Shown here: positions 34,409 through 42,760 of the stretch, piece after piece | Layout: every line of letters begins with the position of its first letter | How positions within the stretch are numbered: the first letter of the stretch is position 1 | From: Caulobacter sp. 17J80-11 | GTDB taxonomy: Bacteria > Pseudomonadota > Alphaproteobacteria > Caulobacterales > Caulobacteraceae | NCBI RefSeq assembly: GCF_014349105.1 | Contig: NZ_JACSJI010000004.1 | Location: forward strand, 124,001-188,000 | DNA length: 64,000 nt | Direction: 5' to 3' | Translations under genes and position numbers: made by a program | The notes under the pieces: generated by a model | Seen by the model: the letters and a program-made list of their open reading frames with translations, nothing else | Told to the model about the DNA's origin: nothing | The model's database searches: none

Positions 34409-34500
34409 CGTCTGTCCCGACGAAAGTCGGGACCCAGATTCATCCGCAACGCCTTGTGGGCTTCACCTGGACCCCGACTTTCGTCGGGGCAAACGGCGAG
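34409..34500. repeat. Dispersed repeat R3 (full unit)
   Basis: CCCGACGAAAGTCGGGACCC at the left and CCCCGACTTTCGTCGGGG at the right are inverted, with GATTCATCCGC and GTGGGCTTCACCTGG between. It fills the gap after 34369. Confidence 0.75.
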
Positions 34501-34639
34501 TGGGGGCGCCGATTTCTCAACAGTCTTCTCGCGGGAGAAGGTGAGTTGGCCAATCCGGCGCAGGGGCGACGAGCGTTGCTATTCGAACGGCCGCGCATAA
34601 AGCTCGGGCCGTGAGTCCGAGGCGGGAGCTGGATTGAGC

Positions 34640-34852
34640 ATGCGAGCCGATCGACCTTCCGCGGACGTCGTGGCGATGCGCGACGGACGCCGCTACGTTT
34701 ACGCCAACTTTTTCCCGCCTAATGCGTCGGACGCCGACGACTGGCGGACGCGGCCGATCATGGTCTGCGACGGCGGTCCCTGGTTTTTCGGCGCTGAGTA
34801 CGACGTGACGGCCGGGCGGATCACCCAGCTGGCGTTCAACGGGCGGGCGTGA
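34640..34852 (+). CDS. Small hypothetical protein
   Basis: The product (70 residues from ATG 34640, or 72 from TTG 34634, which is better spaced from GGGAG) begins MRADRPSADVVAMRDGRRYV. It contains NFFPPNASDADDWRTRP and PWFFGAEYDVTAGRI. Soluble, aromatic-rich, unrecognised. It is 28 bp before the lipoprotein gene at 34881. Confidence 0.6.
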   Translation: MRADRPSADVVAMRDGRRYVYANFFPPNASDADDWRTRPIMVCDGGPWFFGAEYDVTAGRITQLAFNGRA

Positions 34853-34880
34853 GCCGGCCCCGGGATTTGGAGAGAGCCTC

Positions 34881-35351
34881 ATGAAGGCGAAAGTGTATCT
34901 GGGACTGGCGCTGGCGGCGCTGACGCTGCAGGCCTGCGGCCGGGGCGAGGACAAGAAGGCGGCGCCGGCCGCCAAGGCGCCGGCCGTGCAGGGCGAGGCC
35001 GCCAAGACGCCGCCGGCGGCCGTCCCGGCCGTCGTCCTGCGCATGACCTGTAACGAGGGCGGCGCGCCCGCGGCCTACGAGCTGGCCGGCGACCGGCTGA
35101 CCCGCGACGGCAAACTGATCTCCACCAGCGAACTGACCCACCTGGGCGAGACCCAGGAAGAGGAGGGCATGGAATCGGGCTTCGCCCGCCACCGGGTGGC
35201 CGGCCACGTGCTGACCCGCGACATCTTCTGGACCACCGGCGGCCAGGCCATGGACCTGGTCTCCACCCAGGTGTTCGACTTCGACAAGCAGACCCTGGTC
35301 GAGAACGGCAAGGACACCTGCCACCACGCGGCGGGCGCGAAGGCCGGGTGA
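34881..35351 (+). CDS. Putative DUF3617-like lipoprotein
   Basis: The 156-residue product has lipobox LQAC (MKAKVYLGLALAALTLQACG) after a GGAGAGAGCC ribosome-binding stretch. An Ala/Lys/Pro linker is followed by a domain with RMTCNEGGAPAAYELAGDRL and a late DTCHHAAG, so one disulfide is possible. The size and Cys layout loosely recall DUF3617 proteins, but this is not certain. Confidence 0.68.
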   Translation: MKAKVYLGLALAALTLQACGRGEDKKAAPAAKAPAVQGEAAKTPPAAVPAVVLRMTCNEGGAPAAYELAGDRLTRDGKLISTSELTHLGETQEEEGMESGFARHRVAGHVLTRDIFWTTGGQAMDLVSTQVFDFDKQTLVENGKDTCHHAAGAKAG

Positions 35352-35356
35352 GGCGT

Positions 35357-36484
35357 TCAGCCTGACGAAGGGCTGGCCGGCGCCGGCGCGAACGCCTTGC
35401 GCAGGCGCGCCGAGGCGGGCCGCTGGGCGCCGTCCTGGTTGACCAGAACGACCAGGACCAGCGGCGCGTCCTCGAACACGTCCAGCTGAGCCGCCGCGCC
35501 CAGGGTGCCGCCGTTGTGGCCGAAGGTCGGGCGGCCGTTGACCGTGAGCCGGCCGAAGCCCGCGGCGTAGGCGTCGATCGGGCCGCCGGGCCGGTCCATG
35601 CGCCCACGCTCGGCCTTGAGCTCGGCCAGGGTCGCGGGCTTCAGGAGGCGTCCCCCCGTCAGCGCGGCGGCGAACCGGAACAGGTCGTCGACCGTGGCTG
35701 CCCCGCCGCCGGCCGGACCGCCGCGGCTCCACTGGCCGCGGGCGTCGGTCCACGGGCTCGGCGTGCAGTTTGGCTGCATGAAGCAGCCGTCGGTGTAGCC
35801 GATGGCGAGGTCGGGGGCGGTCTCGTCGCGAAGGGGATAGCCCGCGCGGGTCATGCCGGCCGGCTGGAAAACGCGCCGGCGCACACTCTCGTAGTAGTCG
35901 CGCCGGTCCAGCCGCTCGATCACCGCGCCCAGCAGCACGAAGCCGGAGTTGCTGTAGCCGTAGCGGGAGCCCGGCTCGAACTGCAGCTGTTCCTCGCGGA
36001 CCAGGTCGACGTAGTCGGCGACCGTGCGGATCGACCCGCGCGCCTCAGCCCAGCGGGGCGAGCCGAAGTAGCTGCCCACGCCCGAGGTGTGGGTCAGCAA
36101 CTGGTCTAGCGTGATCCGGGAGGCGACGGCGGCGGGGAAGTCCGGCAGGTGGTCCGACAGGCGGTCGTCCAGCGACAGTCGGCCCTCCTGCAGCAGCTGG
36201 CCGATGGCGACCGTGGTGAACAGCTTGCCGGCCGAGGCGAGGTTGAAGCGGGTGTCGGGCCGGTTGGCGATCTGGCGCTCGCGGTCGGCCAGGCCCCACG
36301 CCTTGCGCAGCACCGGCCGGCCCCCGACCGCGGCCAGCGCCGCGCCGGAGAGCCGGCCCTCGGCGGCCAGGGCGTCGAGCGCCTGTTCGGCCGCCGCGGC
36401 CGGATCCTCGGCGCGGGCGGGGAGGGAAAGGGCCAGGGCGGACAGGCCCAGACCGGTGAGAGCGAAGCGACGGGTGATGATCAT
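35357..36484 (-). CDS. Serine hydrolase, class C beta-lactamase-like family
   Basis: The 375-residue exported enzyme has a Tat/Sec-like leader (MIITRRFALTGLGLSALALS, cleavage near ARA). The catalytic motifs are SxxK at Ser84-Lys87 (FNLASAGKLFTT), Tyr177-Ser-Asn179 (RYGYSNSG) and a late HNGG in FGHNGGTLGA replacing KTG. This is the pattern of esterases, D-aminopeptidases and penicillin-binding-protein-like hydrolases rather than a proven antibiotic resistance enzyme. It is tail-to-tail with the lipoprotein gene, five bases apart. Confidence 0.9.
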   Translation of the reverse strand: MIITRRFALTGLGLSALALSLPARAEDPAAAAEQALDALAAEGRLSGAALAAVGGRPVLRKAWGLADRERQIANRPDTRFNLASAGKLFTTVAIGQLLQEGRLSLDDRLSDHLPDFPAAVASRITLDQLLTHTSGVGSYFGSPRWAEARGSIRTVADYVDLVREEQLQFEPGSRYGYSNSGFVLLGAVIERLDRRDYYESVRRRVFQPAGMTRAGYPLRDETAPDLAIGYTDGCFMQPNCTPSPWTDARGQWSRGGPAGGGAATVDDLFRFAAALTGGRLLKPATLAELKAERGRMDRPGGPIDAYAAGFGRLTVNGRPTFGHNGGTLGAAAQLDVFEDAPLVLVVLVNQDGAQRPASARLRKAFAPAPASPSSG

Positions 36485-36623
36485 ATGCCCAGCGTGGCCG
36501 TACGCTGTTGCGCGGGAATTTCGCCTCTGTTTCGCCGCTGCAACCCAAGCGTCGATTTCCCGGAAGGCGGCGGCCACCGGGGCGAGCCGCGAACCTCGAC
36601 GCCGCCGCAGTCGTTGAGGGCGC

Positions 36624-37862
36624 ATGTGGCGCCAGGCGGTCGAGGTGGCGGTGATCGGGGCCGGGGCGGCGGGGCTGGCGGCCGGGCGGGCGCTGGCGCG
36701 CGCCGGCGTGCAGACCCTGGTGCTGGAGGCTCGGCCGCGGATCGGCGGGCGGGCCTGGACGCAGGTCCTCGACGGCTTTGCGCTGGACATGGGCTGCGGC
36801 TGGCTGCACTCGGCCGACCGCAATCCGTTCGCGCTCATGGCTCGCGACCTGGGCTTCACCCTCGACGAGACGCCCCCGCCGTGGGAGGGCCAGGCCGGCG
36901 GCCAGGGCTTTCCGCTCGAGGCGCAACGTGAGTTCCACGCCGCCTTCGACCGGTTCGAGCAGCGGCTGGAGGCGGCCGCGCGCGAGGGGGAGGACCGCGC
37001 GGCGGGCGATCTGATGGACCCCGACTGTCCCTGGAACCCGCTGATGGACGCGGTGGCGACCTGGTATTCCGGCGCGCCGTTCGGGGCGCTGTCGCTGCAG
37101 GACTACGTCGCCTACGACGACGACGGGGTGAACTGGCGGGTGGTGGAGGGCTATGGCGCGCTGGTCGCGCGCGCCGGCGCCGGCGCCCCGGTGCAGACCG
37201 GAGTCGAGGTCACGACGGTGGACCGCACCGGGCCCAGGCTTCGCCTGCAGACCAGCCTGGGCGCGCTCGAGGCCGAGGCGGTGATCGTCGCCGTGCCGAC
37301 CCCGGCTCTGGCCGAGGGGCGTCTCAGCTTCGACCCGCCCCTGCCGGCGAAGGCCGAGGCCGCCAGCGGCCTGCCGCTGGGCCTGGCCGACAAGATCACG
37401 CTGCGCCTGGCCGAGCCGGACGGCTTTCCGGTCGACAGCCAGATGCTGGGGCGCACCGACACGACCGACACCGGCGCCTATCACCTGCGCCCGTTCGGCC
37501 GGCCGTTGATCGAGGCCTTCGTCGGGGCCGACCTGGCGCGCCGGCTGGAGGCGGCGGGGCCGCAGGCCGCCTACGACTTCGCGCTGGAGGAGCTGTGCGC
37601 CCAGCTGGGCTCGGGTTTCCGCAGCCGGGCGAAGGGCGTCGCCGCCACAGCCTGGGCCGCCGATCCGTGGGCCCGCGGGTCCTATTCCTACGCCAGGCCG
37701 GGCCGCCGCGCCGCCCGCAAGGCCCTGGCCGCCCCCGTCGAGGAGCGCATCTTCTTCGCCGGCGAGGCCTGCCACCCGACCCTGTTCTCCACCGCCCACG
37801 GCGCCTGGCTGACCGGCGAGCGGGCCGCGTCGCAGGCGATCGTGACGCTGCGGGGGGCGTGA
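36624..37862 (+). CDS. FAD-dependent amine oxidase family protein
   Basis: The 412-residue protein starts with a dinucleotide-binding fold, VAVIGAGAAGLAAGRALARA, and continues LVLEARPRIGGRAWT. It ends with the FAD-contact motif IFFAGEACHPTLFSTAHGAW. This is the flavin monoamine oxidase layout; the substrate could be an amine, polyamine or amino acid. A soluble enzyme without a signal peptide. It is divergent from the serine hydrolase gene, 139 bp apart. Confidence 0.92.
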   Translation: MWRQAVEVAVIGAGAAGLAAGRALARAGVQTLVLEARPRIGGRAWTQVLDGFALDMGCGWLHSADRNPFALMARDLGFTLDETPPPWEGQAGGQGFPLEAQREFHAAFDRFEQRLEAAAREGEDRAAGDLMDPDCPWNPLMDAVATWYSGAPFGALSLQDYVAYDDDGVNWRVVEGYGALVARAGAGAPVQTGVEVTTVDRTGPRLRLQTSLGALEAEAVIVAVPTPALAEGRLSFDPPLPAKAEAASGLPLGLADKITLRLAEPDGFPVDSQMLGRTDTTDTGAYHLRPFGRPLIEAFVGADLARRLEAAGPQAAYDFALEELCAQLGSGFRSRAKGVAATAWAADPWARGSYSYARPGRRAARKALAAPVEERIFFAGEACHPTLFSTAHGAWLTGERAASQAIVTLRGA

Positions 37863-37884
37863 GGCGCGGGGTGATCGCCCCAAC

Positions 37885-37980
37885 CCCGTTCTCCCCGACG
37901 AAAGTCGGGGCCCAGGTGAAGCCCGCTAGCCGTCGCGGATGAAGCTGGGTCCCGACTTTCGTCGGGACGTACGGACGGGG
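37885..37980. repeat. Dispersed repeat R3 (full unit)
   Basis: CCCCGACGAAAGTCGGGGCC and CCCGACTTTCGTCGGGAC are inverted ends around AGGTGAAGCCC and GGATGAAGCTGGG. Confidence 0.8.
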
Positions 37981-38024
37981 GAGGGGCGCGGACCCGCTGC
38001 TCACCCGCGCTCCCGGTCCGCGCC

Positions 38025-38147
38025 TCAGCGCCGCCGCGGCGGGCGTGCGCCGCGCGACGCCAGGAAGAGCAGGGCGACCAGCGCCGCCCCCGCCGCCATG
38101 ATCGCCGCGCCGTCCGCGCGGAAGATCTGGTCCAGTCCGTCCCACAT
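38025..38147 (-). CDS. Very small single-segment membrane protein
   Basis: A 40-residue reading frame begins MWDGLDQIFRADGAAIMAAG, has one hydrophobic segment and ends in RGARPPRRR, which would sit in the cytoplasm. GGGGGACGCAGGC precedes the ATG. No known function; the coding call rests on the start site and the membrane pattern only. Confidence 0.45.
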   Translation of the reverse strand: MWDGLDQIFRADGAAIMAAGAALVALLFLASRGARPPRRR

Positions 38148-38279
38148 GCCTGCGTCCCCCCCAACCCAGGCCGTCAGAAGATCAAGCCTGCGCGCGGGCG
38201 CCAAGTGCGGCCCCAAGACGCGCCCTTGAGCGCGGGAACGCCGGTCGGCTAGCGTGGCGCGACCGCAGGGGAGGGCCGC

Positions 38280-39032
38280 ATGCGCCGCACGTTTCTGGCC
38301 GGTGCGCTGACAGCGGTGCTGGGGCTGGCGGTCGGGCCCTCGACCGCCGCGCCGGCGCCTGAGCCCGCCTGCCGCACGGCCAACTTCGAGGGCGACGGCT
38401 TCGTGGTCTGCCGCTACGCACCCGGCGAGGGCGAGCTGCGGCTGGCCCTGAACGGGCCGGGCGGACCGCTGGGGAGTTTCCGGGCCCTGAAGACGGCGCT
38501 GGGCGAAGACGCCGGCCGGGTCGTCTTCGCCATGAACGCCGGCATGTACGAGCCCGACCGCGCGCCGGTGGGCCTGTTCGTCGAGGCCGGCCGCCAGCGG
38601 GCCCCGCTGAACCGGGCGGCGGGCGCGGGCAACTTCTACCTGGCCCCCAACGGGGTGTTCTGGGTCGACGACGCGGGCGCGCCGCACGTGGACGAGACCG
38701 GCGCCTTCGCCGCGTCGGGCGTGAAGCCGCGCTGGGCGACCCAGTCGGGGCCGCTGCTGGTGAGCGGCGGCGCGCTGCACCCGCGCGTCATGCCCAACGG
38801 GACCTCGCTTGCGGTGCGCAACGGCGTGGGCGTGAAGGGCGGCCAGGCCCTGTTCGTGATCAGCGACCGGCCGGTGTCGTTCGGCCGCTTCGCCCGTTTT
38901 CTGAAGGACGAGCTGGGCTGTCCCGACGCGCTCTACCTGGACGGGACCGTCTCGGCCCTGTGGGCGCCGGGCCTGAACCGCCGCGACGACCAGACGGGGC
39001 TGGGGCCGCTGGTGCTGGTGCTGAAGCGGTGA
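38280..39032 (+). CDS. Exported phosphodiester glycosidase family protein
   Basis: The 250-residue product has a signal peptide (MRRTFLAGALTAVLGLAVG, cleavage near TAA). The core fits the NAGPA-type phosphodiester glycosidase family (earlier DUF2233): VVFAMNAGMYEPDRAPVGLF, NFYLAPNGVFWVDD, QSGPLLVSGG and ALYLDGTVSALW. Characterised relatives uncover N-acetylglucosamine phosphodiesters, and bacterial ones may act on cell-wall polymers. It should be periplasmic. It stands alone. Confidence 0.88.
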   Translation: MRRTFLAGALTAVLGLAVGPSTAAPAPEPACRTANFEGDGFVVCRYAPGEGELRLALNGPGGPLGSFRALKTALGEDAGRVVFAMNAGMYEPDRAPVGLFVEAGRQRAPLNRAAGAGNFYLAPNGVFWVDDAGAPHVDETGAFAASGVKPRWATQSGPLLVSGGALHPRVMPNGTSLAVRNGVGVKGGQALFVISDRPVSFGRFARFLKDELGCPDALYLDGTVSALWAPGLNRRDDQTGLGPLVLVLKR

Positions 39033-39100
39033 GGGGCGGTGAGCGGTGTTTTGCTCGGGGGCGCTGTACTCATCCTCCTTCTCGCGGGCGCATCGCTCCC

Positions 39101-39200
39101 ATCCCCGTGCGCCCCGGCGAAAGTCGGGGTCCAGGTGAAGCCCGCGTGCCGGTCCGGATGAATCTGGGTCCCGACTTTCGTCGGGACATACGGATGGGGG
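39101..39200. repeat. Dispersed repeat R3 (full unit)
   Basis: CCCCGGCGAAAGTCGGGG and CCCGACTTTCGTCGGGAC ends, inner AGGTGAAGCCCGC and GGATGAATCTGGGTC, between convergent genes. Confidence 0.8.
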
Positions 39201-39201
39201 A

Positions 39202-39423
39202 TCAGAGCCCCCGCTCCAGCCCTTTGACGACGCACAAGGCCGCCAGGGTGGCGAGCAGGACCATGACCGCGCCGTAGAGCAGCGGGTTGTCGCGCCGTCT
39301 CACGATCCACGGCCGGAAGACGGAGCCGCCGACGGGCACGCCGCCCGAGACCAGGCCGATCAGCCAGACGGCCGCGAAGACGCCGCCGAACACAACCCAG
39401 CCGAAGCCCGGGCTCGCGTTCAT
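39202..39423 (-). CDS. Small membrane protein, two segments
   Basis: The 73-residue product begins MNASPGFGWVVFGGVFAAVW and has a second hydrophobic segment, YGAVMVLLATLAALCVVKG, joined by a basic loop (RPWIVRRRDN). No family is recognised. The stop lies next to an R3 unit. It is divergent from the kinase at 39551. Confidence 0.55.
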   Translation of the reverse strand: MNASPGFGWVVFGGVFAAVWLIGLVSGGVPVGGSVFRPWIVRRRDNPLLYGAVMVLLATLAALCVVKGLERGL

Positions 39424-39550
39424 GGGATGGCCGGCGGGTGCGGCGGTTCGGGCCGCACGCCCGCGCATTGCGCGATCATTGGAATCCCCAGCGACAGACG
39501 GGCCGAGGTTATCCGCATGGGGCTTCTCCACAACGTGCGCGAAACCCGGA

Positions 39551-40162
39551 ATGGGCGAGTTTGTCCGCAGCCTTACGGACGCGACAGCGCCGAGCCGCGT
39601 CGCCAACGCCGAGCTGGGCCACCGGATGAAGAACACCCTGGCCCTGGTGCAGGCGATCGCCAACCAGACCCTGCGCGAGGTCGAGCCGCGCGCGCCGGTC
39701 GACGCCTTCCGCGCGCGCCTGACCGCGCTGGCCCAGGCCCACGACGTGCTGCTGCAGCAGGACTGGGCGGCCGCCTCCCTGCGCCAGGTGGTGGAGGCGA
39801 CCCTGGCCCCGCTGGACGGCCTGCGCCAGGTGCGGACGGACGGCCCCGACCTGACCATCGGTTCGCGGGCGGCGGTGCAGTTGTCGCTGCTGTTGCACGA
39901 GCTGGCCACCAACGCGGCCAAGTTCGGGGCGCTGTCGGCCCCGGACGGGCGCGTGCGGCTGGTCTGGAGCGCCGACGCGGAGCTGCTGCGGCTGAACTGG
40001 CGCGAGGCCGGCGGCCCGCCGGTCCAGGCGCCGGATCGCACCGGCTTCGGCTCGCGCCTGATCGACCTGGGGCCGGGCGGCTCGGGCCGGGTCACGCGGC
40101 GCTATCCCCAGAGCGGCTTCGAGGCCGACATCGAGGCGCCGCTGCGCGAGCTGTCGGCCTAG
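39551..40162 (+). CDS. HWE-family histidine kinase without a sensor domain
   Basis: The 203-residue protein is only the kinase core. His24 lies in ELGHRMKNTLALVQAIANQT, followed by HELATNAAKFGALS and the defining Trp-x-Glu in LNWREAGG. It has no PAS, GAF or membrane part, so its input must come from another protein or a missing upstream region. The ATG at 39551 has only a weak CCGGA upstream. No regulator is adjacent. Related in type to the kinase at 49216. Confidence 0.85.
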   Translation: MGEFVRSLTDATAPSRVANAELGHRMKNTLALVQAIANQTLREVEPRAPVDAFRARLTALAQAHDVLLQQDWAAASLRQVVEATLAPLDGLRQVRTDGPDLTIGSRAAVQLSLLLHELATNAAKFGALSAPDGRVRLVWSADAELLRLNWREAGGPPVQAPDRTGFGSRLIDLGPGGSGRVTRRYPQSGFEADIEAPLRELSA

Positions 40163-40214
40163 GCCCGGATCATCCCCCTTCGGGGGGCCTGTTGCGAAAT
40201 TCTGGACGCCAAAC

Positions 40215-40306
40215 TCCGTATTCCCCGACGAAAGTCGGGGTCCAGGTGAAGCCCACTGACGTTGCTGATGTATCTGGGTCCCGACTTTCGTCGGGACATA
40301 CGGATT
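40215..40306. repeat. Dispersed repeat R3 (full unit)
   Basis: CCCCGACGAAAGTCGGGGTC and GTCCCGACTTTCGTCGGGAC ends about 50 bp apart. Just outside lie GTTGCGAAATT and AATTTCGCAAC (about 40190 and 40320), an extra inverted pair. Confidence 0.8.
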
Positions 40307-40447
40307 TCAGGCACCGAGCAAATTTCGCAACGGTCCCTGTGGGCGAGGGGGACCGCGACGCGGTGAAGGGGCATGGCGGAATCTCGGATACCTGTGTCTT
40401 GCGAGCGGGGCCGTGATCGCTAGGTTGCCGGTCGGGGGGACAGCCTC

Positions 40448-41062
40448 GTGCACTGCAACTTCCGCATCGCGCAGCACGTCGAACTGAACGGGGCGTTCGG
40501 CGCGCTCGACGTTCACGGCGTCTATCGGCTGGACCGGTGCGAGGCCGACGACGCCACGGGCGCCCTGCGCCTGGCCTTCCGGGCGGCCTACGTCCTGCGC
40601 AAGGGACGGCCGCAGACCTTCCGGATCGACTTCTCCGGGCTCGACCTGCTGGAGATGCACGCGGTCCCGGCCGAGCTCCCGACGCTCGAGATCGAAGAGG
40701 CGGGCTTCATGGCCCCCGACGACCGCGACTATCGCTGGTTGCTCCACGACGGCGAGCCGGGGCCGGGCAAGCACCTGGTGCTGAAGGGCGCCGGCGGCGA
40801 GGTCATCCGCGTCTCGGCCGAGCGGGCCGAGGTCACGGTTACGGACCTGCCGTCCCGGGCGCCGCGCGGGGTGACACGGGCCCTGGCGTGGACCTGGGCG
40901 GCGGCGACCCTGCTGACCCTGGGGGCCGCCTTCGGCGCGTGGAACGAGCGGACGCAGGCCCTGACCCGGGTCGACCGGACGATCGGCGATCCGGATACGC
41001 CCTCATCCGTCACCCCGGCGAAAGCCGGGGTCCAGGTGAAGCCCACAGATCGCCGCGGATGA
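40448..41062 (+). CDS. Hypothetical protein with C-terminal membrane segment and repeat-derived tail
   Basis: The 204-residue product starts at GTG (CATCGCAGCACG-type region) with HCNFRIAQHVELNGAFGALD. It reads as a beta-rich cytoplasmic domain, followed by one membrane helix (ALAWTWAAATLLTLGAAFGA). The last residues, SSVTPAKAGVQVKPTDRRG, and the stop codon are encoded by an R3 half-unit, so the original end was probably nearer to TIGDPD. No family recognised. Confidence 0.65.
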   Translation: MHCNFRIAQHVELNGAFGALDVHGVYRLDRCEADDATGALRLAFRAAYVLRKGRPQTFRIDFSGLDLLEMHAVPAELPTLEIEEAGFMAPDDRDYRWLLHDGEPGPGKHLVLKGAGGEVIRVSAERAEVTVTDLPSRAPRGVTRALAWTWAAATLLTLGAAFGAWNERTQALTRVDRTIGDPDTPSSVTPAKAGVQVKPTDRRG

Positions 41063-41070
41063 ATTTGGGC
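41004..41070. repeat. R3 half-unit overlapping a gene end
   Basis: CACCCCGGCGAAAGCCGGGG and GGTGAAGCCCACAG match R3. The right end is not found. It codes for the C-terminal tail of the gene at 40448. Confidence 0.65.
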
Positions 41071-41110
41071 GGTTTGCGGCGTGGCCGTCGCAGGTGACCG
41101 GCTCTGAGGC

Positions 41111-41530
41111 TCAGAACCGCTTGCTCATGAAGTGGCGCGCGCCGCCGACCGGGTGGCCCTCCAGCGTGCCGAAGGCGGTGTAGCCCTGCTTCTCGTAGAA
41201 GCCGCGGGCCTGGAAGGCGTAGGTGTCCAGCCACGCGCCGACGCAGCCGCGCTCGCGGGCGATCCGCTCCGCCTCGGCCAGCAGGGCGGCGCCGAGGTCC
41301 TGGCCGCGCAGGCTCTCCGGCACGGCCAACAGCTCGACGAACAGCCAGTCGTAGCCGGTCTTGCCCCACAGCCCCCCCACCGTCGCGCCGGCCGCGTCGG
41401 TCAGCAGCACGGCCAGCGGCAGGATCTCGGTCGGTGGCCCGTGGCGGCGGTTGTACGCGGCCAGCGGCGCCAGCACGGCGGCGCGGTCCTCGGGCGAGGG
41501 GGCGTCGGGAACGGTGAGGCGGATGGACAT
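41111..41530 (-). CDS. GNAT-family N-acetyltransferase
   Basis: The 139-residue protein has the acetyl-CoA binding segment LAVPESLRGQDLGAALLAEAE, preceded by WLFVELLAV. It ends with LDTYAFQARGFYEKQGYTAF and ARHFMSKRF. The compact size and N-terminal LAAYNRRHG are typical of small acetyltransferases with unknown amine substrates. Monocistronic by context. Confidence 0.88.
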   Translation of the reverse strand: MSIRLTVPDAPSPEDRAAVLAPLAAYNRRHGPPTEILPLAVLLTDAAGATVGGLWGKTGYDWLFVELLAVPESLRGQDLGAALLAEAERIARERGCVGAWLDTYAFQARGFYEKQGYTAFGTLEGHPVGGARHFMSKRF

Positions 41531-41572
41531 GGGCGCTAGGCTTAGGGCCGTTCGGCGCATCTCACCACCGCC

Positions 41573-41702
41573 GTCATCCCGGCCGTAGCGGAGCGAAGAG
41601 CCGGGACCCAGCAAGCGCGGCGGTGGTTGCAGCCCTGGCTTCGCGGCGTCGAGGTCGGAGCTGCTGGGTCCCGGATAAGCGCTGCGCGCTTTCCGGGATG
41701 AC
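41573..41702. repeat. Dispersed repeat R2 (full unit)
   Basis: Ends GTCATCCCGGCCGTAGCGGA and CTTTCCGGGATGAC, inner CCGGGACCCAGCAAGC and CTGCTGGGTCCCGG. It lies upstream of the GNAT gene and downstream of the tRNA-Glu gene. Confidence 0.75.
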
Positions 41703-41778
41703 TGATGTAGGGGCGCCAGTTCGCTTCCCAGGCATCTAGCCTGAGCTCGCAACGCGTTGATCTGTCAGGAAAACCCGG

Positions 41779-41853
41779 TGGCACTCCCTAGGGGAATCGA
41801 ACCCCTCTTTCTAGATTGAAAATCTAGCGTCCTAACCGATAGACGAAGGGAGC
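41779..41853 (-). tRNA. tRNA-Glu (anticodon TTC)
   Basis: Read on the minus strand, the gene begins GCTCCCTTCGTCTATCGG, has anticodon loop ATTTTCAAT with TTC, the T-arm GGGGTTCGATTCCCC, and ends with an encoded CCA. The cloverleaf arms pair. The first acceptor pair is G-T (G-U in RNA), which is slightly unusual. Confidence 0.97.
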
Positions 41854-42023
41854 GCGGCCGGGAGGCGGGGAGATAGACGCCCTCGCGCGCCGACGCAAGC
41901 GCTAAGCGGTGCGGCGTTTCGTTCTCTGCCTCGCTTGCCGCCCGGACGGCCCCTGCCTAGAACCCCCGCGCGCCGCAAACGCGCCCTTTCGCGCGCCGCC
42001 GGCGAGGCGAAGGAGGCTATGCG

Positions 42024-42611
42024 ATGCGTGCGCTGTCTGGAGCCGCCGCCGTGCTTGCGGCCCTGGCCATGGCCGGCCCGGCCGCGGCCGACGTGAAGTC
42101 CGCCTTCGAGACCATGTGCCTGGCCACCGAGGCGCGCGACCGCGGGGTGGAGGCCGCCGCCGTCGAGAACGGCTGGGAGCCGGCTCCGGCGGAGGCGCTG
42201 GCCAAGCTGCAGAAGCCGGGCGCCCGCACCATCGGCTTCGTCAAGACCGGGACCGCCTCGGGCGCCCCGAAGGACACCGTGCTGCTGACCACGCTGGCCC
42301 AGCCGCAGGTGAAGGACGGGGTGAACGTCGAGGTGGCGGTGTGCCAGGCCTTCGGCCCGGCCGGCCCGAACCTGGAGAACGACCTGGTCGCGCGCCTCGG
42401 CCCCGGCGAGCGCACGCCGGAGGGCCAGCGGGTCTGGGCCTTCACCAAGCAGGGGACGAAGATCACCCCGCAGCCGCAGGTTCTCTCCGGCACGGAAGCC
42501 GACCGCGCCAAGCTGTTCGCCCAGGGGCCGGTCTACGTCGCCGGCCTCGCCGCCGCCGAAGGCGGCACGGCGGGCATCCTGCTCAGCGTGTTCAGGCGGC
42601 CGGGGTCGTAG
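42024..42611 (+). CDS. Secreted protein of unknown function
   Basis: The 195-residue product follows AAGGAGG and has a signal peptide (MRALSGAAAVLAALAMAGPA, cleavage near AAA). Two Cys (ETMCLATE and AVCQAFG) may pair. It carries repeated beta patterns such as RVWAFTKQGTKITPQPQVLS. The N-terminal FETMCLATEARDRGVEAAAV resembles several uncharacterised alphaproteobacterial secreted proteins. No function is known. Confidence 0.75.
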   Translation: MRALSGAAAVLAALAMAGPAAADVKSAFETMCLATEARDRGVEAAAVENGWEPAPAEALAKLQKPGARTIGFVKTGTASGAPKDTVLLTTLAQPQVKDGVNVEVAVCQAFGPAGPNLENDLVARLGPGERTPEGQRVWAFTKQGTKITPQPQVLSGTEADRAKLFAQGPVYVAGLAAAEGGTAGILLSVFRRPGS

Positions 42612-42636
42612 GGCCTCTGCGGGCGCCCCTCTCGTC

Positions 42637-42740
42637 GTCACCCTCGGGCTTGTCCCGAGGGCCCAGCGTTCAGCTCGCAATCCGATCTGAAATGTTCGCG
42701 CACCGGAGGCCTGGGCCCTCGGGACAAGCCCGAGGGTGAC
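42637..42740. repeat. Dispersed repeat R1 (full unit)
   Basis: Ends GTCACCCTCGGGCTTGTCCC and AAGCCCGAGGGTGAC. The inner part, including GTTCAGCTCGCA and ATGTTCGCGCACCGGAGG, is nearly the same as in the copy at 21894. Confidence 0.82.
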
Positions 42741-42760
42741 GAACCGGGGAAGGAGGGAGA

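Noticed and set aside
35357-36484. Antibiotic-resistance beta-lactamase
   Set aside because: SxxK and YxN are present, but the family is broad (esterases, aminopeptidases), the third motif is HNGG rather than KTG, and there is no ampR-type neighbour.
39481-39550. EcfG-type general stress promoter before the HWE kinase
   Set aside because: A GGAAT is present, but the CGTT element at the right distance is not, so the match to the stress-sigma consensus is too weak.
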